A DNA stretch of 64,000 nucleotides. It comes from Chrysomallon squamiferum (taxonomy: Eukaryota > Mollusca > Gastropoda > Neomphalida > Peltospiridae). The notes beneath the pieces are model-generated. The model was given only the letters and a program-made list of their open reading frames with translations. It ran no database searches and was not told the DNA's origin. Position 1 is the stretch's first letter. The number at the start of each line of letters is the position of its first letter. Positions 25,447 to 37,163 of this stretch are shown one piece after another. The translations under genes were made by a program, and so were the position numbers. The stretch spans positions 14,852,476 through 14,916,475 of the forward strand of contig CM022665.1 of NCBI GenBank assembly GCA_012295275.1, written 5' to 3'.

Positions 25447-25501
<55 letters not shown>

Positions 25502-25505
25502 TCTA
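25400..25505 (+). repeat. Compound (GT)n(CA)n(TA)n(GA)n microsatellite
   Basis: GTGTATATGTGT, then (CA)n, (TA)n and (GA)n in succession. The GATA/GACA-like flank continues to about 25760. Confidence 0.9.
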
Positions 25506-26214
25506 TACACACACATAAACACACGGATATAAACGCATGCATACACATATAAATAGAAATAGAAGGACAAAGGGACAGAGAGACAGATAGATAGATATAT
25601 GTATAGATATATATGTTAGATAGACAGACAGAGAGAGAAAGAGAGTGGCAAATTTGTTTGGCTGTCTATTTTTCTGATCTTTTTGTCTCTTCAAATACGT
25701 GTGTATATGTAAACACACGTATATATATATAGTAATACATGTGTGTGTGTATAAAGATAAACAGAAAGATACAGATAACACAGATACAAAGACCCACGAA
25801 CATTCACGTAATTATTATACATGAAGTTTTTTACACATCACCATATAGACAAAGCAATTTTTTATTTTTATTTTTTATTAAATGATCCCTAGACATATGA
25901 TTTATGTCTGAACCGGAGAATAACAACAATAGAACAGTCAGTAAACAACAAAGACAAATGTTACGTTATCATCTATCGCAGACTAACTGAGGTATCTGAT
26001 AACGGTACCGTACACTGATATCCGTACAAGGATGTGTATGGTAATTTTGATATGTTATGTCAGTATGTAAGCTATATAATTAACACCACTTTTTTATTTT
26101 TATATTTTTTACTTTTTTACCTTTTTATTATTATTATTATTATTATTTTTTTTTTTATTATTTCTTCTCAAAATAGATAAATAGGAAGTCGTAAAAAAAA
26201 AATAATAATAGAAC

Positions 26215-26218
<4 letters not shown>

Positions 26219-26253
<35 letters not shown>
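26219..26253 (+). repeat. A run
   Basis: About 34 adenines in A-rich sequence that begins near 26197. Confidence 0.9.
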
Positions 26254-26258
<5 letters not shown>

Positions 26259-26554
26259 ATTAAAAAAGTAATAATAAAAAATAGTCGATCTAGAAATTGA
26301 ATGTAATACTGAAACAAAAACAACAATTGTGGTCCATTTAAAACGTGTGTCGACGGATATAGGGTTAATAATTCATTCCAGTCACGTAACGGGTTTTTTT
26401 TGTTTATAAATATTTTTATACATGTCTGTCAGAGAAGTGATTACTGGCTGGTGTCATGTCGACCTGAACAGTTATTCGTTCACAGTGACCCGACCAACTT
26501 TCTCTTTATCCATCTCGGAAAGAGACAACGTATCGTACGAAATTAAGGAAACAT

Positions 26555-27791
26555 TAGTGTGGCGATATATCGTAACATTCTACACTTTGAATGTTTCACG
26601 TCAGAATTTGTGTAATTAGCATGTGGCGACATATCGTAATATTTACGTCAGAATTTTTGTAATTAGCATGTGGCGATATATCGTAATATTTTACACTGTT
26701 TGAATGTTTCACGTTAGAATTTTTGTAATTAGCATCGTAACATTTTTCAGTTATCAAGAGTTTATCATTATAAATTTTAAAATCAGAATATAGTGATATT
26801 TAGGCATAATTTTCACTCTGGTATAACAATATTTGTAATCATCGTTTAGCGATATATTAGCATATTTTTTAGTCTATTATAAGAATTTTTTGTAAACCAG
26901 AATGTATCGATATATCGGCATTCCCCCCCCCCCCACTATTTAAATACTAGTATTTGAATTTTTAAAGTCAGAATGTAGCGATATTTCGGCATAATTTCAG
27001 TCGTTAAGAGTTTAATGTTAAAATTTTTAAAGTCAGGCAAAATTTTCAGCGTAGTATTAGAATTTTCGTAATGAGAATGTATAGCTATTTCGGCATTTTT
27101 CAACCGTGTTTAAAGGTAGCAATATTTGGGCACAACTCGTAGTCATTAAAATATAATGTGATGATTTTTCACCATATTGTTCACTTATCGAGAGTTTTGT
27201 ATCAAACTTTTTAATCAGAATATAGCGATATTTATGCATATTTTTTCAGTCTATTTCCATACATTTTTATAAAGAGAATGTATCGATATTTCATCGGTTT
27301 TACAATGTTTAAAAGTTTCGCACCAGAAGTTTCCTATTTAGCATGTGGCGATATTTCATCTTACTTTTCAGTCTTTACAACTTTGGTATATCAGAATTTT
27401 TAAAATCCGCTTATGACAATTTTTTGGTATCAAAATTTCTGTAATCGGCATGTAACGATATTTCACCATATTGTTCAGTTATCGAAAGTTTTGCAACAAA
27501 GTTTTTCTGATCATAATGAAAAAATATTTTAGCGTAATTTAAAATTTTTAAGAGTTTGCTATCAGAGAATTTGTAATCAACATGTGGCCATATTTCGGCA
27601 TAATTTCCAGTCACTGAGAATATAGTATCAGAATTAATTTTATGATCAGAATGTGGCCACACTTCACAATATCCTTCATTTATCATGTTTTGCAACAGAA
27701 TTGTTATTTCCAGTTTGGCATAACAAATATCATCATATCAGGATTCTGCGGCTTATTTTTTAATTTTTATTTTATTTTATTTTATTTTATT

Positions 27792-27838
<47 letters not shown>

Positions 27839-27841
27839 TTA

Positions 27842-27898
<57 letters not shown>

Positions 27899-28075
27899 TG
27901 TTTTATTGTATTATTATTATTTTTTAATTATTTAGAATTAGGAATCAGGACATTCGTAATCATCACGTGATCGTATTTCACTATATTCTGTGTTATAATG
28001 AGATTGGTATCATGGTTGTTTTAACAGACGTGGAGTGATTTCAGTATACTAATCTATTGTCAGTAGTATCTGATT
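26555..28075 (+). repeat. ~70-bp degenerate satellite-like array (GCGATATTTCG core)
   Basis: A unit with the theme TGTGGCGATATTTCGGCATAAT, then TTTCAGTC...AAGAGTTT, then AGAATTTTTGTAATCAGCATG recurs more than fifteen times with unit lengths of about 60-90 bp. The minus-strand frame at 27411-27695 shows the same period as a 22-23-residue repeat. Copies diverge strongly, so the array is old. It is interrupted by a younger (TTTA)n(TTA)n insertion at 27770-27915 and resumes to about 28075. Confidence 0.8.
27770..27915 (+). repeat. (TTTTA)n(TTTA)n(TTA)n within the 70-bp array
   Basis: Three A/T unit lengths in succession. The array resumes on its far side, so this expanded inside the older repeat. 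Confidence 0.9.
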
Positions 28076-28199
28076 CGAATATAATTACTATATATATATA
28101 GTTCACTGATCAGATTTAGTATCAGTCTAGCAGAAATGTATGTACACATATACACATGCATACATACAGACATACGTACATATTTATCTATAGGTATAT

Positions 28200-28470
28200 G
28201 TACATTTACACACATGTAGACAGACAGACATACAGATAGATAGATAGATAGATAGATAGAAAGACAGACAGACAGACAGGCAGGCAGATAGATGGATGGA
28301 TGGATGGATGGATGGATAGATAGATAGACAGACAGACCAACGGATGGATGGATAGATAGATAGATAGATATACAGACAGATAGATACAATCATAGATTTA
28401 GATGGATGGATAGATGGACAGGCATATACATAAATATGTACGTGTGTGTGTGTGTGTGTGTGTGTGTGTA
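28200..28470 (+). repeat. (GATA/GACA/GGAT)n and (GT)n microsatellite
   Basis: Tetranucleotides GATA, GACA, GGCA and GGAT alternate from about 28212 to 28400, and a (GT)n tract follows at 28441-28470. Confidence 0.95.
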
Positions 28471-28984
28471 TTTGTGTTTGTGTGATCAAAAAGTTTAAAT
28501 AATCATAAATATTTTCAGTGAACAAATATTAATACTATTTAAAACAAATCTTACTTAAAATTTAAATATATCTTGAACAAATAAATATAAACCATACATC
28601 TAAATATAACTCTCTAACAAAATCTCGCATTCGCATTTAAATAAACGTTTTTACTGATCACACACAAATGTTACTCATACTCTCAATGCAAGCCTTTTGT
28701 TAAACGTTTCACCTACATTTCAGATACAGCTTACTAGCAACTAAATAAAAAATCTTACTTAACCGTTTAACATATATAACTTTTCTGTTAAATCTTTCAG
28801 TCAGTTTACACAAATCTTAAACTTAAACTTTAAATATAACGTTCAACCTGGCCTGCACTTCAAAGCTTAAATTATAGATATACGTACAGGACAAAAACCA
28901 GATCTTATCAGACCTTTAACCTTCACCAGAAACATACAAGTCACAAACCGCTAACCAGAACAAAACAGGTTCAGAAGTACAGGT

Positions 28985-29330
28985 TTAGTTTTACGATATT
29001 ATGAACACGGGCCTGCCGAGGCGATGCATGGCGGCAGTATGTGTATGTTTGTCTGCCTGCCTGCCTGGTCGAGACGCTGGGTTATATATGTGTGTATGTA
29101 CAGAGAAAATAAGTAAACTGAATCAGCCTTGCACAGAAAGTCGAGAATAGTTTATATATATTTATATACTCGAGGGCACTGAACTTTATCAGTTGAGGTC
29201 AGAACCTGGAAATTCGTATTCGGAATCCACTGTATAGATTAATTGTGAATATGTTATTAATAGAAGGATAATCGCGTTTTCCGCCTGGCTGTAGTCGAAA
29301 GCGCACGCGAAACGAGGGCGAGATCATGGT
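28985..29330. promoter_or_regulatory. CpG-dense patch with ATGGCGGC (possible promoter)
   Basis: Two clusters of CpG (around 29000-29080 and especially 29271-29328, with about eleven CpGs in under 60 bp) stand out in an otherwise CpG-poor region. ATGGCGGC at 29028-29035 is the YY1-type element often found near housekeeping start sites. No coding frame is visible on either strand. An unmethylated regulatory element or a young insertion are alternatives. Confidence 0.25.
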
Positions 29331-29744
29331 TTTAATATTATTTATTTATTTCTTTGTTATATAATTTGTTGATTTAAACCGTACTTAAACTACCCCCGCA
29401 CACACATACACACAAACATATATCGAATGAAATACATATACGCACACATCTACAGACATACATACGTCTTAACACACACAAAATATATATATATATATAT
29501 ATATAATCTATATGAGTATACTCACATGTGCCTCTGAGTACTGCAGATATAAATAGATGTCCATGACATTTCGATAACGATAGCTCTACACTACATCTGA
29601 TTATTTAATACAAACCACCATTGCTATAAAGCAGCTTATAAAACTAGTAAACTGAACATTTTAAACCGATATATATATATATATATACATATTTTACTTT
29701 ATATTTTTCTTTACAATATACATGCATTATATATTTATTTATTT

Positions 29745-29990
29745 ATTATCATAATCATATTATTATTATTATTATTATTATTGTCATCATCATTAGTACT
29801 AGTAATAGCAGAATTAGTGATAGTAGTTGTTGTATCAGTGGTGTTGATAGTAGTAGTGATGATACTAGTGATGCAGTGACAGTAGTAAGAGTAATAGCAG
29901 TGACAGAGATAGTAATGATAGTAGTAGTAGTGTTGATACTAGCAACAGTGACAGTAGAAGTAGTAGTAGTAGTGATAATGGTAGTAATTA
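29745..29990 (+). repeat. (ATT)n and degenerate (AGT)n trinucleotide tract
   Basis: ATT units to about 29782, then AGTAGTAG/TGATAG variants to about 29990. Confidence 0.9.
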
Positions 29991-30153
29991 CAATATAATT
30001 CGCAGCATACACACTAACTCAAACGCACAAAACAGAAATGGCTACTTTAACTATTATTATTATTATTACAGATATACATGTAAATTTATTGTTCAAGGTA
30101 AAATGTTTCCATAAATTGCATTATGACGACTTTTTTCGTGTTTAAACGCAATT

Positions 30154-30606
30154 ATATCTTGTGCACTTCAAAACGACATACTGTTATCTTATGCACCTCG
30201 CAATGGTATCTTGTGCACCATGCAGTGCTATCTTGTGCACATCACAGTGATATCTTGTTCATTTCGCATTTATATTTTGTGCACTTCGCAATGTTATCTT
30301 TAGCACCTTGCAGTGCTATCTTGTGCACCTCACAGTGGTATCTTGCGCGCTTCGTATTGATATCATGTGCACTTCGCAGTGATAATTTGTGCACCTCACA
30401 GTGCTATCTTGTGCACCTCACAGTGATATCTTGCGCGCTTCGCATTGATATCATGTGCACTTCGCAGTGATAATTTGTGCACCTCACAGTGCTATCTTGT
30501 GCTCCTCACAGTGCTACCTTGTGCACTTCGCAGTGATAATTTGTGCACCTCACAGTGCTATCTTGTGCTCCTCACAGTGATATCTTGTGCACCGCGCAGT
30601 GATATA
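30154..30606 (+). repeat. 22-bp minisatellite with 88-bp higher-order unit
   Basis: About twenty units of TATCTTGTGCACCTCACAGTGC type, most with the palindrome GTGCAC. From 30340 the variants repeat in a fixed order of four (GCGCGC-TTCG, ATCATG, ATAATT, ATCTTG types), an 88-bp period that is then copied again in part. The 150-residue open frame across it is a repeat artefact, because 66 bp is divisible by three. Confidence 0.92.
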
Positions 30607-31500
30607 TCGGTCTGCTCACTGTTCTACTTCTGCATCTGTACAGATGAAGAAAATAAATTCACCAAGCGGTTTTTCCACTCTGATAGCTTTTATAAAAGAC
30701 AGTCACTGCAGTACAGCAAATTACTTTCCCAATTCGACATAGTAATCACTCAGATAAGGACGGTAACTAAATTAGAACAAGAAAAAAAAAAAAAAAGGAA
30801 AAAGAAACGGAAGTATTCGTGCTTTGCAACTTCTGGATCACCATTACGCCTCAGAGGACTGATGGTTAAGTCTATAATTACACAAATCCCCGGATGAATT
30901 CCGTGAACAGGCGACGTGATGCAGAGATCGTGTCACTGGGGTTAAAACTAGTAGGAACCTGGATTTGTTTCTAGCTTCAATTTACAGATCTGTGAAATAC
31001 AGAAGAACTGATTCTTTTTTATTATTACTGTTCTTTTTTTTTTTTTTTTTTTTGTATCCTTGCATCGTGGGCTGCCGATAGTGGATCGATCCTAGACTAT
31101 GGTCCTTTGCGTTATTTTTCGTGACAATCCATGATCCAATACTGGAATAATCTTTGCCACTGGAAAATGTATTACAGCAACAACAACAACAATAACAACA
31201 ATAATAATAAGATGAAATTTCAAAATTCATTTCCACTAATGGAAAAATATATATTTTCAAAAAAGATGCACATTCAGCAGTCGATAACGGAAAATAATCG
31301 ATGTGTTTTAAGTATGTTGTTAAACAAAACATAGTTAATCTTTTCAGTTTCAAGACGTACCAGTATTTATCTACATATTAACAGTAAGATACATACGTGC
31401 CATTACAGCACTATTTATTATTATATATTTTTTAAATTTATTTCTTGGCGCGCATTTAAGATAAGAACTGTCAGAGCATTATATAATTTATTGATTTCAT
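30607..31500. other. Unique AT-rich spacer, no recognisable gene
   Basis: Mixed-composition sequence at 30610-30780 and 30830-31000 separated by an A run. There is a T run at 31032-31053 and an (AAC/AAT)n tract at 31176-31211. No convincing coding frame. Confidence 0.6.
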
Positions 31501-31504
31501 TATC

Positions 31505-31514
31505 GCTATAATTT

Positions 31515-31553
<39 letters not shown>

Positions 31554-32350
31554 TTATTAATAGTAACATTAGTATTAGTATTATTAGTATTATCGTAACA
31601 TTTGCAGACGATTTCTCTTTGTCATTTGAGTTCTCCAAATTACTCATTTATTACTGTCTCGCATTTCGTTACTTTTCCAACAAAAGTACCTTCTCTGAAA
31701 CACAATTAATTCATTTATAACAATAATACCCTTCTAAATATTATTAAAGCTTAAAGAAGAATAAATGGTTTGTGTTTCTAAAAGAAAATTGCACCTGTCC
31801 TTTTCTTCCTTTTTTAACGCCAAACGATTTCCTTAACTGCCAAAATTCCTCCACGCTTCATGGCGCACCGCATACCTCTGATAATCTTCTTTTTCGTCAT
31901 ATTACAAGACCCACGCAACATTCTTTAACCCATGATCATTAAACAAAGGATAAAAAATAAAAATAAAAATAAAAATAAATAAATAAAAATTCAGTTAAAA
32001 AAAAGAAACAGTATGTATATATATATATTATCGCGCGCTCATATATACAAATAAACATATATAATTTTTAATAATAATAATAATAATAATAGCAGCAGCT
32101 GCAGCAGCAACAACAATAATAGTAGTAATAGTAGTAATAGTAGTAATAATAATAATTTTCTGATAATATATATATATATATATATATAATTATTATTATC
32201 AGGTTTTTTTTTCAATCTTGTACGAAGTCATTGACGTCATACTAAAACAAGAATTAGACTTAAGTAGAAAATTAATAATTTTTATCTAAAATGGATTAAA
32301 AAAAAAAAAAAAAAAAAAAAAATAATAATAAAAAAAAAAAAAAAAAAAAA
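31505..32350. repeat. A/T simple-repeat region with one CRE
   Basis: (TTTA)n at 31512-31556, (AAAT)n near 31955-31990, (AAT/GCA/AGT)n at 32070-32152, (TA)n at 32166-32187 and A runs at 32296-32350. A perfect CRE octamer lies at 32232-32239 between them. Confidence 0.85.
32222..32240. promoter_or_regulatory. CRE octamer with ACGAAGT flank (copy 1)
   Basis: ACGAAGTCATTGACGTCAT; the octamer is 32232-32239. The same flank and octamer recur 260 bp to the right (32482-32499), which suggests a local duplication of the site. Confidence 0.4.
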
Positions 32351-32481
32351 TACTGAAGACGACAGAAAGACATCACGATTTGCCGTATGGCATTCTTGAA
32401 AACTTTGCCGGAAGACCGTAGACTAGAAAAGTAAGTGACGTTGGAACTACTTTTCTGTAATGATACGAGCAACATACAGAC

Positions 32482-32499
32482 ACGAAGTGCTGACGTCAT
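32482..32499. promoter_or_regulatory. CRE octamer with ACGAAGT flank (copy 2)
   Basis: ACGAAGTGCTGACGTCAT; octamer 32491-32498. On the minus strand the octamer overlaps ATGACGTCA, the start of a 67-codon frame to 32296. The first 50 codons of that frame are protein-like and the end is polyF from the A run. The frame is not recognised. Confidence 0.35.
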
Positions 32500-32644
32500 T
32501 CCATTTTTCTGGCTCGTAATAATTTACGACAGCAAAAGCCTATTAAACCATTGTATCTCTTTTTATAATGATTTTTACTCCGTCATGGGAAAAGAATCTT
32601 CCCCAACTAGGAACGCAGTAACAAACAAAATAACTCTTTTTTTC

Positions 32645-32900
32645 TTTCTTTGTGCGGTATGTATGTGTGTATGTATATGCATACTTGTATATGTGCATGC
32701 GCGGTTGTGCATAAGTTATCTGTATTTGTATGTATTAAGCGTATGCGCCGCATATTTGCTTATGTGCGCCGGTGTTTGAGTGTGTGTGTATGTTTATGAA
32801 GACGCGCGTGTATGTACAATGCAGTACACGAAAACATACACACACACAAACACACACGCACACGCACACATACACGCATACACACACGCACACATACACG

Positions 32901-32935
<35 letters not shown>
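32645..32935 (+). repeat. (GTAT)n-like and (CA)n microsatellite
   Basis: GTATGTAT variants to about 32820, then (CA)n with CGCA interruptions to 32931. Confidence 0.9.
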
Positions 32936-32939
32936 TCAC

Positions 32940-33200
32940 AGCTCCTAGGCTTACGAAACGTCTCTCAGAAGCTGCTACCCAGAAGACGTTATCGTTTGAC
33001 ATTTAGCGGGTAATGATGGTGAAACCGGATAAACGCCGAAGAGATACTCGAGACGCTGGTGTCGTTTTTAGACAAGAAATCATTAACACAAATGTCACAA
33101 CTTGTCGTGAAATGCTAAAATTACCAGATAGACACGGAGCCAGAAGCTTGCGGTCAAACGATGCGCGAGGCCAGCACCGAAGGCGAATTATAAATATACA
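32940..33200 (+). other. CpG-dense unique patch with a 63-codon frame, unidentified
   Basis: About sixteen CpG dinucleotides in 200 bp, in strong contrast with the surroundings. The + frame from 33013 to 33204 is basic (MMVKPDKRRRDTRD at the start) and ends in a normal stop, but I do not recognise it. It may be a small regulatory CpG patch, a fragment of a transposon, or an exon. Confidence 0.3.
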
Positions 33201-33479
33201 CTGACCTATACAATTGACTTGCTTTATTTGTAATCAAAGAATGTGTTTTCTCGGCCTGATGACACTTAGGAAAGCTTTCAGAAAGGATATTTTGAAATGT
33301 TGAGAAAAGACATTCTTTTTTAAAAAAGAAATATTATTGGACTGGTGCTATTACCTTGAAAATATATATATATATAGACACACATACACACACACACACA
33401 CAAAATATGTGTGTGTGTGTGTGTGTCTGTGTGTGTACAAGAAATACAAAAATAAATATTTCGTAATTTAGTATGTGCT

Positions 33480-33788
33480 AGATAATAATGATAATCATTA
33501 TGATTATGATGATGATGACGATAGTAATTGTGGTACTGATAGGGAAAAGTAGCATTAATAACAATAACAATGTATTAATAGTTGATCTAACAACTGTAAT
33601 AATAATAATAACAATAAGGATGACATCGATATCAGTGATAGTAATAAAAAAACCCCAAAACAGTGAAAACAACAGCAACAGCAATAATAACAACAGCAAC
33701 AACTATGATGATGATGACGATGATGATAATAATAATAATGTTTATGTTGATGATGACGATGATAATGATGATAAAAAGAAGAACAAAT
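33480..33788 (+). repeat. Mixed (GAT)n/(AAT)n/(AAC)n trinucleotide region
   Basis: GATGATGAC, AATAATAAC and AACAGC blocks in succession. Open frames in both directions are low-complexity artefacts. Confidence 0.9.
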
Positions 33789-33789
33789 A

Positions 33790-34160
33790 AGTTACATTAA
33801 ACCAGAAGTTACTTTAACTTCGCTGGCTGACGTGGCGATTGTATGCAAATTCTAAACAGAAATTTAAAAACATTTTCACTAGATTACAGTTTTTAACAAG
33901 TAACACACTTGAAAATAATATTTTTTCCCCCTAAATTCAAAGAAAAACATCATTTCCCTCAAAATTATTTTACTAAAGGAGAATAATTAAAGCTGATCAT
34001 TAAAACCTTACCTCTCAACAAAGCTCCATCTTTCATTATGACGTCATTTCATTATTCGTTCATTCTGTTTTGACCTGCCAAAGAAAGGTCACGTGATTGC
34101 TTTGCTGACGTAAGCAACAGCCATTAATAAAAATAATTATATAATTAATTAAAATTAATA
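33790..34160 (-). repeat. CRE cassette, copy 1 (duplicated ~400-bp unit)
   Basis: Homologous to 43443-43850. Shared blocks in order are ACCAGAAGTTACTTT; a block with TACTAAA...AATTAAA...TGAT...TAAAACCTTACCTCTC (34001-34016); ATTATGACGTCATTT (CRE at 34039-34046); and CGCTGACGTAA-type sequence near 34103. On the minus strand the order is CRE, 27 bp, then GAGAGGTAAGG, a strong splice-donor match. GGTCACGTG, an E-box, lies at about 34086. It could be a promoter plus first exon duplicated in the region, or two copies of an unnamed dispersed repeat. No coding frame is conserved. Confidence 0.65.
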
Positions 34161-34294
34161 ATAAATTATTTAGAAAAGTATTAAAATAATTAAAAATGAG
34201 AGTTGAAGAATGAATGCATGAATGAATGACAGGTACTGATTTTGAAATACTTGAGTGTTGTGAATTCTGATTACATTATGTAGAAACTGCAGGA

Positions 34295-34296
<2 letters not shown>

Positions 34297-34337
<41 letters not shown>

Positions 34338-35030
34338 TAGTCTTTAATATTTCATGGTTTTATGCAAGCTGTTACTCTCTGTATCTATTTCAGTATATTA
34401 TATCGTTACAACGTTCTATGACGTAAAACATAGTCACGAATTTTTGATGCCTTAAGACTGCTTGCTCCCTTAACCGAGAATCTCCAATGGGAACAATAAG
34501 AAATTACAAGAATTTAATAATAAAATAAAACAAAATCAAATCAAATATAAAAAAAAAAAAAAAAAGAAAAAAAGAAAAGAGCTAAAATAAAAAATGATTT
34601 TGAAAATTGTTTAAAAATGAAAAGAAAAAAAAAGGGATATAAAAAAAAATCTTTGAAACTAATTTATTTTCCTGTAAAACGAGACAAGTTAAAATAAAAA
34701 TAATTAACTAAAAATGTCAAGTATTCTGTAACACTATTTTCTAAAATTGTATTAACAAAAATAAGACAGCGAAAAAGAAAAAGAAGAAGAAGAAGAAGAA
34801 GAAAAAGTATCGTTTCATAAAATAAATAAATAAATATGGATAGGTTAAGTAGAAAGAAAAGAGAAACAAAACAGAAATAAAGGAACAAAAAAGCCAAAGA
34901 AATAAAAATAATGAAAGAAAGAAAGAAAAAGAAGAAACACAAAACACAAAGAAAGAAAGAAATAGAGCAAGGAAGAGAGAAAATAACAAGAAAAAAGAGA
35001 AAGAAAGAAAAATGAAAGTTAATTTTTCTA
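34297..35030. repeat. (ATT)n and A-rich simple sequence
   Basis: (ATT)n at 34297-34337, then A runs and GAAA/AAAG-rich sequence from 34500 to about 35030. The long minus-strand frame rich in Phe, Leu and Ser reflects this composition and is not a gene. Confidence 0.85.
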
Positions 35031-35113
35031 CGATGCATGTGCATAAGTGATTGACTCTGGAATTTCAGTAAAATATATTCAGCGTACATTCTCGTGAGTG
35101 TGCTTGCATTTCT

Positions 35114-35118
<5 letters not shown>

Positions 35119-35182
<64 letters not shown>
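35119..35182 (+). repeat. (GA)n microsatellite
   Basis: About 32 GA units. Unique AT-rich sequence without genes follows to 35960. Confidence 0.95.
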
Positions 35183-35185
<3 letters not shown>

Positions 35186-35963
35186 CCAAGAGCTGACGAT
35201 GCAATCCACTTTTTTCCTCTATAGAATTTTATATATCTATAAATATCTATGAATATTAACAGTTTATACAATACAACGATGAAAAAATGAATGAACGAAC
35301 GAATGAATAAATGAATGAATGATAATGAAAGATTACTGCAGCTGATTAACATCACTGAATTTAAATATCTACCTCAATAAGTAGGATTACAGATGAGCAC
35401 ATACCAAGATAAATCACGCCATAGGCCTGTACACTGTGCCTGTTACAGATTTCAGTGTATCACTTTCTGCAGCAAATCTGTCAATATTACAGAGTCTAGG
35501 ATAACGACACGATATTTTTTTCTCTGACAAATCCAAGGTGGCCATATTAATTTCCAGTAGAAGATATTTTAAATATTTTCCTGTAAGTGTTATAAGCCGC
35601 GATTTCATTCTGAATGTATCACCTATTCAACAATGAAATACGTTTCAAAGGAAAGAAGTAAATCAGTTATTATTAAATGTTTAAATACTATATACACGTA
35701 ATACAGATTTGTATGTTTCATCATTTAATACATACTTAGTATGTTAAATATTAATAAGCTTATTTAGTAAATTTTATTTTAATTATTATTAAGAAGTAAG
35801 TAGAATTATTAAAATCCCATACGTAAAGAGTTCATTTTTTTAATTTAATTTTTTTTTAAAAAGTAAGACGATATATTGTGCCTCATTTGGTTCGAGGTTC
35901 ATTTTAACATGTAATAGATATTTATGTCCGTTAAATTTTTCCTTTATCAACATTCATAATGTA

Positions 35964-35964
35964 T

Positions 35965-36011
<47 letters not shown>

Positions 36012-36086
36012 TTATTATTGCTAGTATCATCAACATCATCATTATATTTTATTTCATTAGTTCACGCGTACCGAACTGTTCTCAAT

Positions 36087-36130
<44 letters not shown>
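35964..36130 (+). repeat. (TTTA)n and (AT)n microsatellites
   Basis: (ATTT)n at 35964-36012 and (AT)n at about 36090-36130. Confidence 0.95.
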
Positions 36131-36133
<3 letters not shown>

Positions 36134-36391
36134 TCTTTTAATTATCTTTTTTTTTTTATATTTCCTTTTCTCCTCTCTGTTACGGTGCCGTGCGTTGTGA
36201 ATGTAATTTGAGCATCGAAAGAGAAAACGTGTCATCATCACCTAGATTACAACAGCTGGAAAAGGTGTGTGACAAATTAATATCATTATTTTCCAACGCG
36301 ATGCCTTTTCATTGAGCTTCCAAGTACCGTTAGGAAATAGGTTACTGACAGTGCGATATGGAAATCGTTCATTCTGCAATGAAAAACATAT

Positions 36392-36418
36392 TAGCAGATC
36401 TGTTCGCGAGATCTGCTA
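36392..36418. other. Perfect 10-bp inverted repeat with 7-nt loop
   Basis: TAGCAGATCT, loop GTTCGCG, AGATCTGCTA. The stem has mixed composition and is not derived from a simple repeat. Folded as RNA or cruciform it would be a stable small hairpin. Function unknown. Confidence 0.6.
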
Positions 36419-36523
36419 GTAATTATTATGTCCATAGTCGTATTATGCGTTTTCTAGATTTTATCGACCTTATTAAATCAGTCTTTAAAAAATTCGGTTA
36501 GAGTTTGAATCTAATGTTCTTTC

Positions 36524-36525
<2 letters not shown>

Positions 36526-36604
<79 letters not shown>
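36526..36604 (+). repeat. Compound (GT)n(GA)n microsatellite
   Basis: GT units to 36554 joined to about 25 GA units. Confidence 0.95.
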
Positions 36605-36606
<2 letters not shown>

Positions 36607-37107
36607 CACAAAAAAAAATGAAATTTAAATCAACAATTTTTATGTTATATTTATTTCTCTCTCTCTCTATATATATAGTCAAAGTTATAATTATAGTTTT
36701 CTGTCTGTCCATTTTTATATCTGTTTTTCTTAGACATTATCTATTTATTTTTACCTATAGCTTTCCCTCTGTCTCTATTTTTATTATTATGCATTCATTC
36801 TCTTCCTTTTTACTTGTCTTTATATTTGATATCATGATTGATGTACATGTCTGGCAGAAATAATCTTTTCTACATTCAGTTGTTAGAACTGAACGCACAT
36901 TATATATTAATGGAATAAATTAAGACTTTCGGCTCACTGAATTCGTATTTCAGTTTAAATGACAATGCTTAGCCGTTCATTAATCTCTGATTTTATCGTA
37001 AATGGCAGAATAAAAACTAATTTATCTTCAGATTGCTCTGGAATTTCTAAGCGATTGTTTAAGTATTCCATGTCAAGTTTATTATTAGGTTTTTTTTGTG
37101 TACATGT

Positions 37108-37108
<1 letters not shown>

Positions 37109-37163
<55 letters not shown>

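Noticed and set aside
26555-28075. CRISPR-like array at the 70-bp repeats
   Set aside because: Units are degenerate, contiguous and variable in length with no spacers, and the DNA is eukaryotic.
28060-28525. Minus-strand frames with Ser-Ile-His-Pro repeats
   Set aside because: Translated GATA/GGAT tetranucleotide repeats.
30123-30897. Two long + frames of 115 and 150 codons
   Set aside because: The 22-bp minisatellite stays open because three units make 66 bp. The residue repeat is a product of the DNA period, not a protein repeat.
30880-30965. Possible tRNA or SINE promoter around GGGGTTAAAACTAG
   Set aside because: The B-box match is poor and no A box lies at proper spacing.
34664-35209. 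181-codon minus frame rich in Phe, Leu and Ser
   Set aside because: It reads the complement of A-rich and (GA)n sequence. The apparent membrane segments are compositional.
35370-35377. Second let-7 seed match CTACCTCA
   Set aside because: It lies far outside any plausible transcript of known strand, so it is most likely chance.
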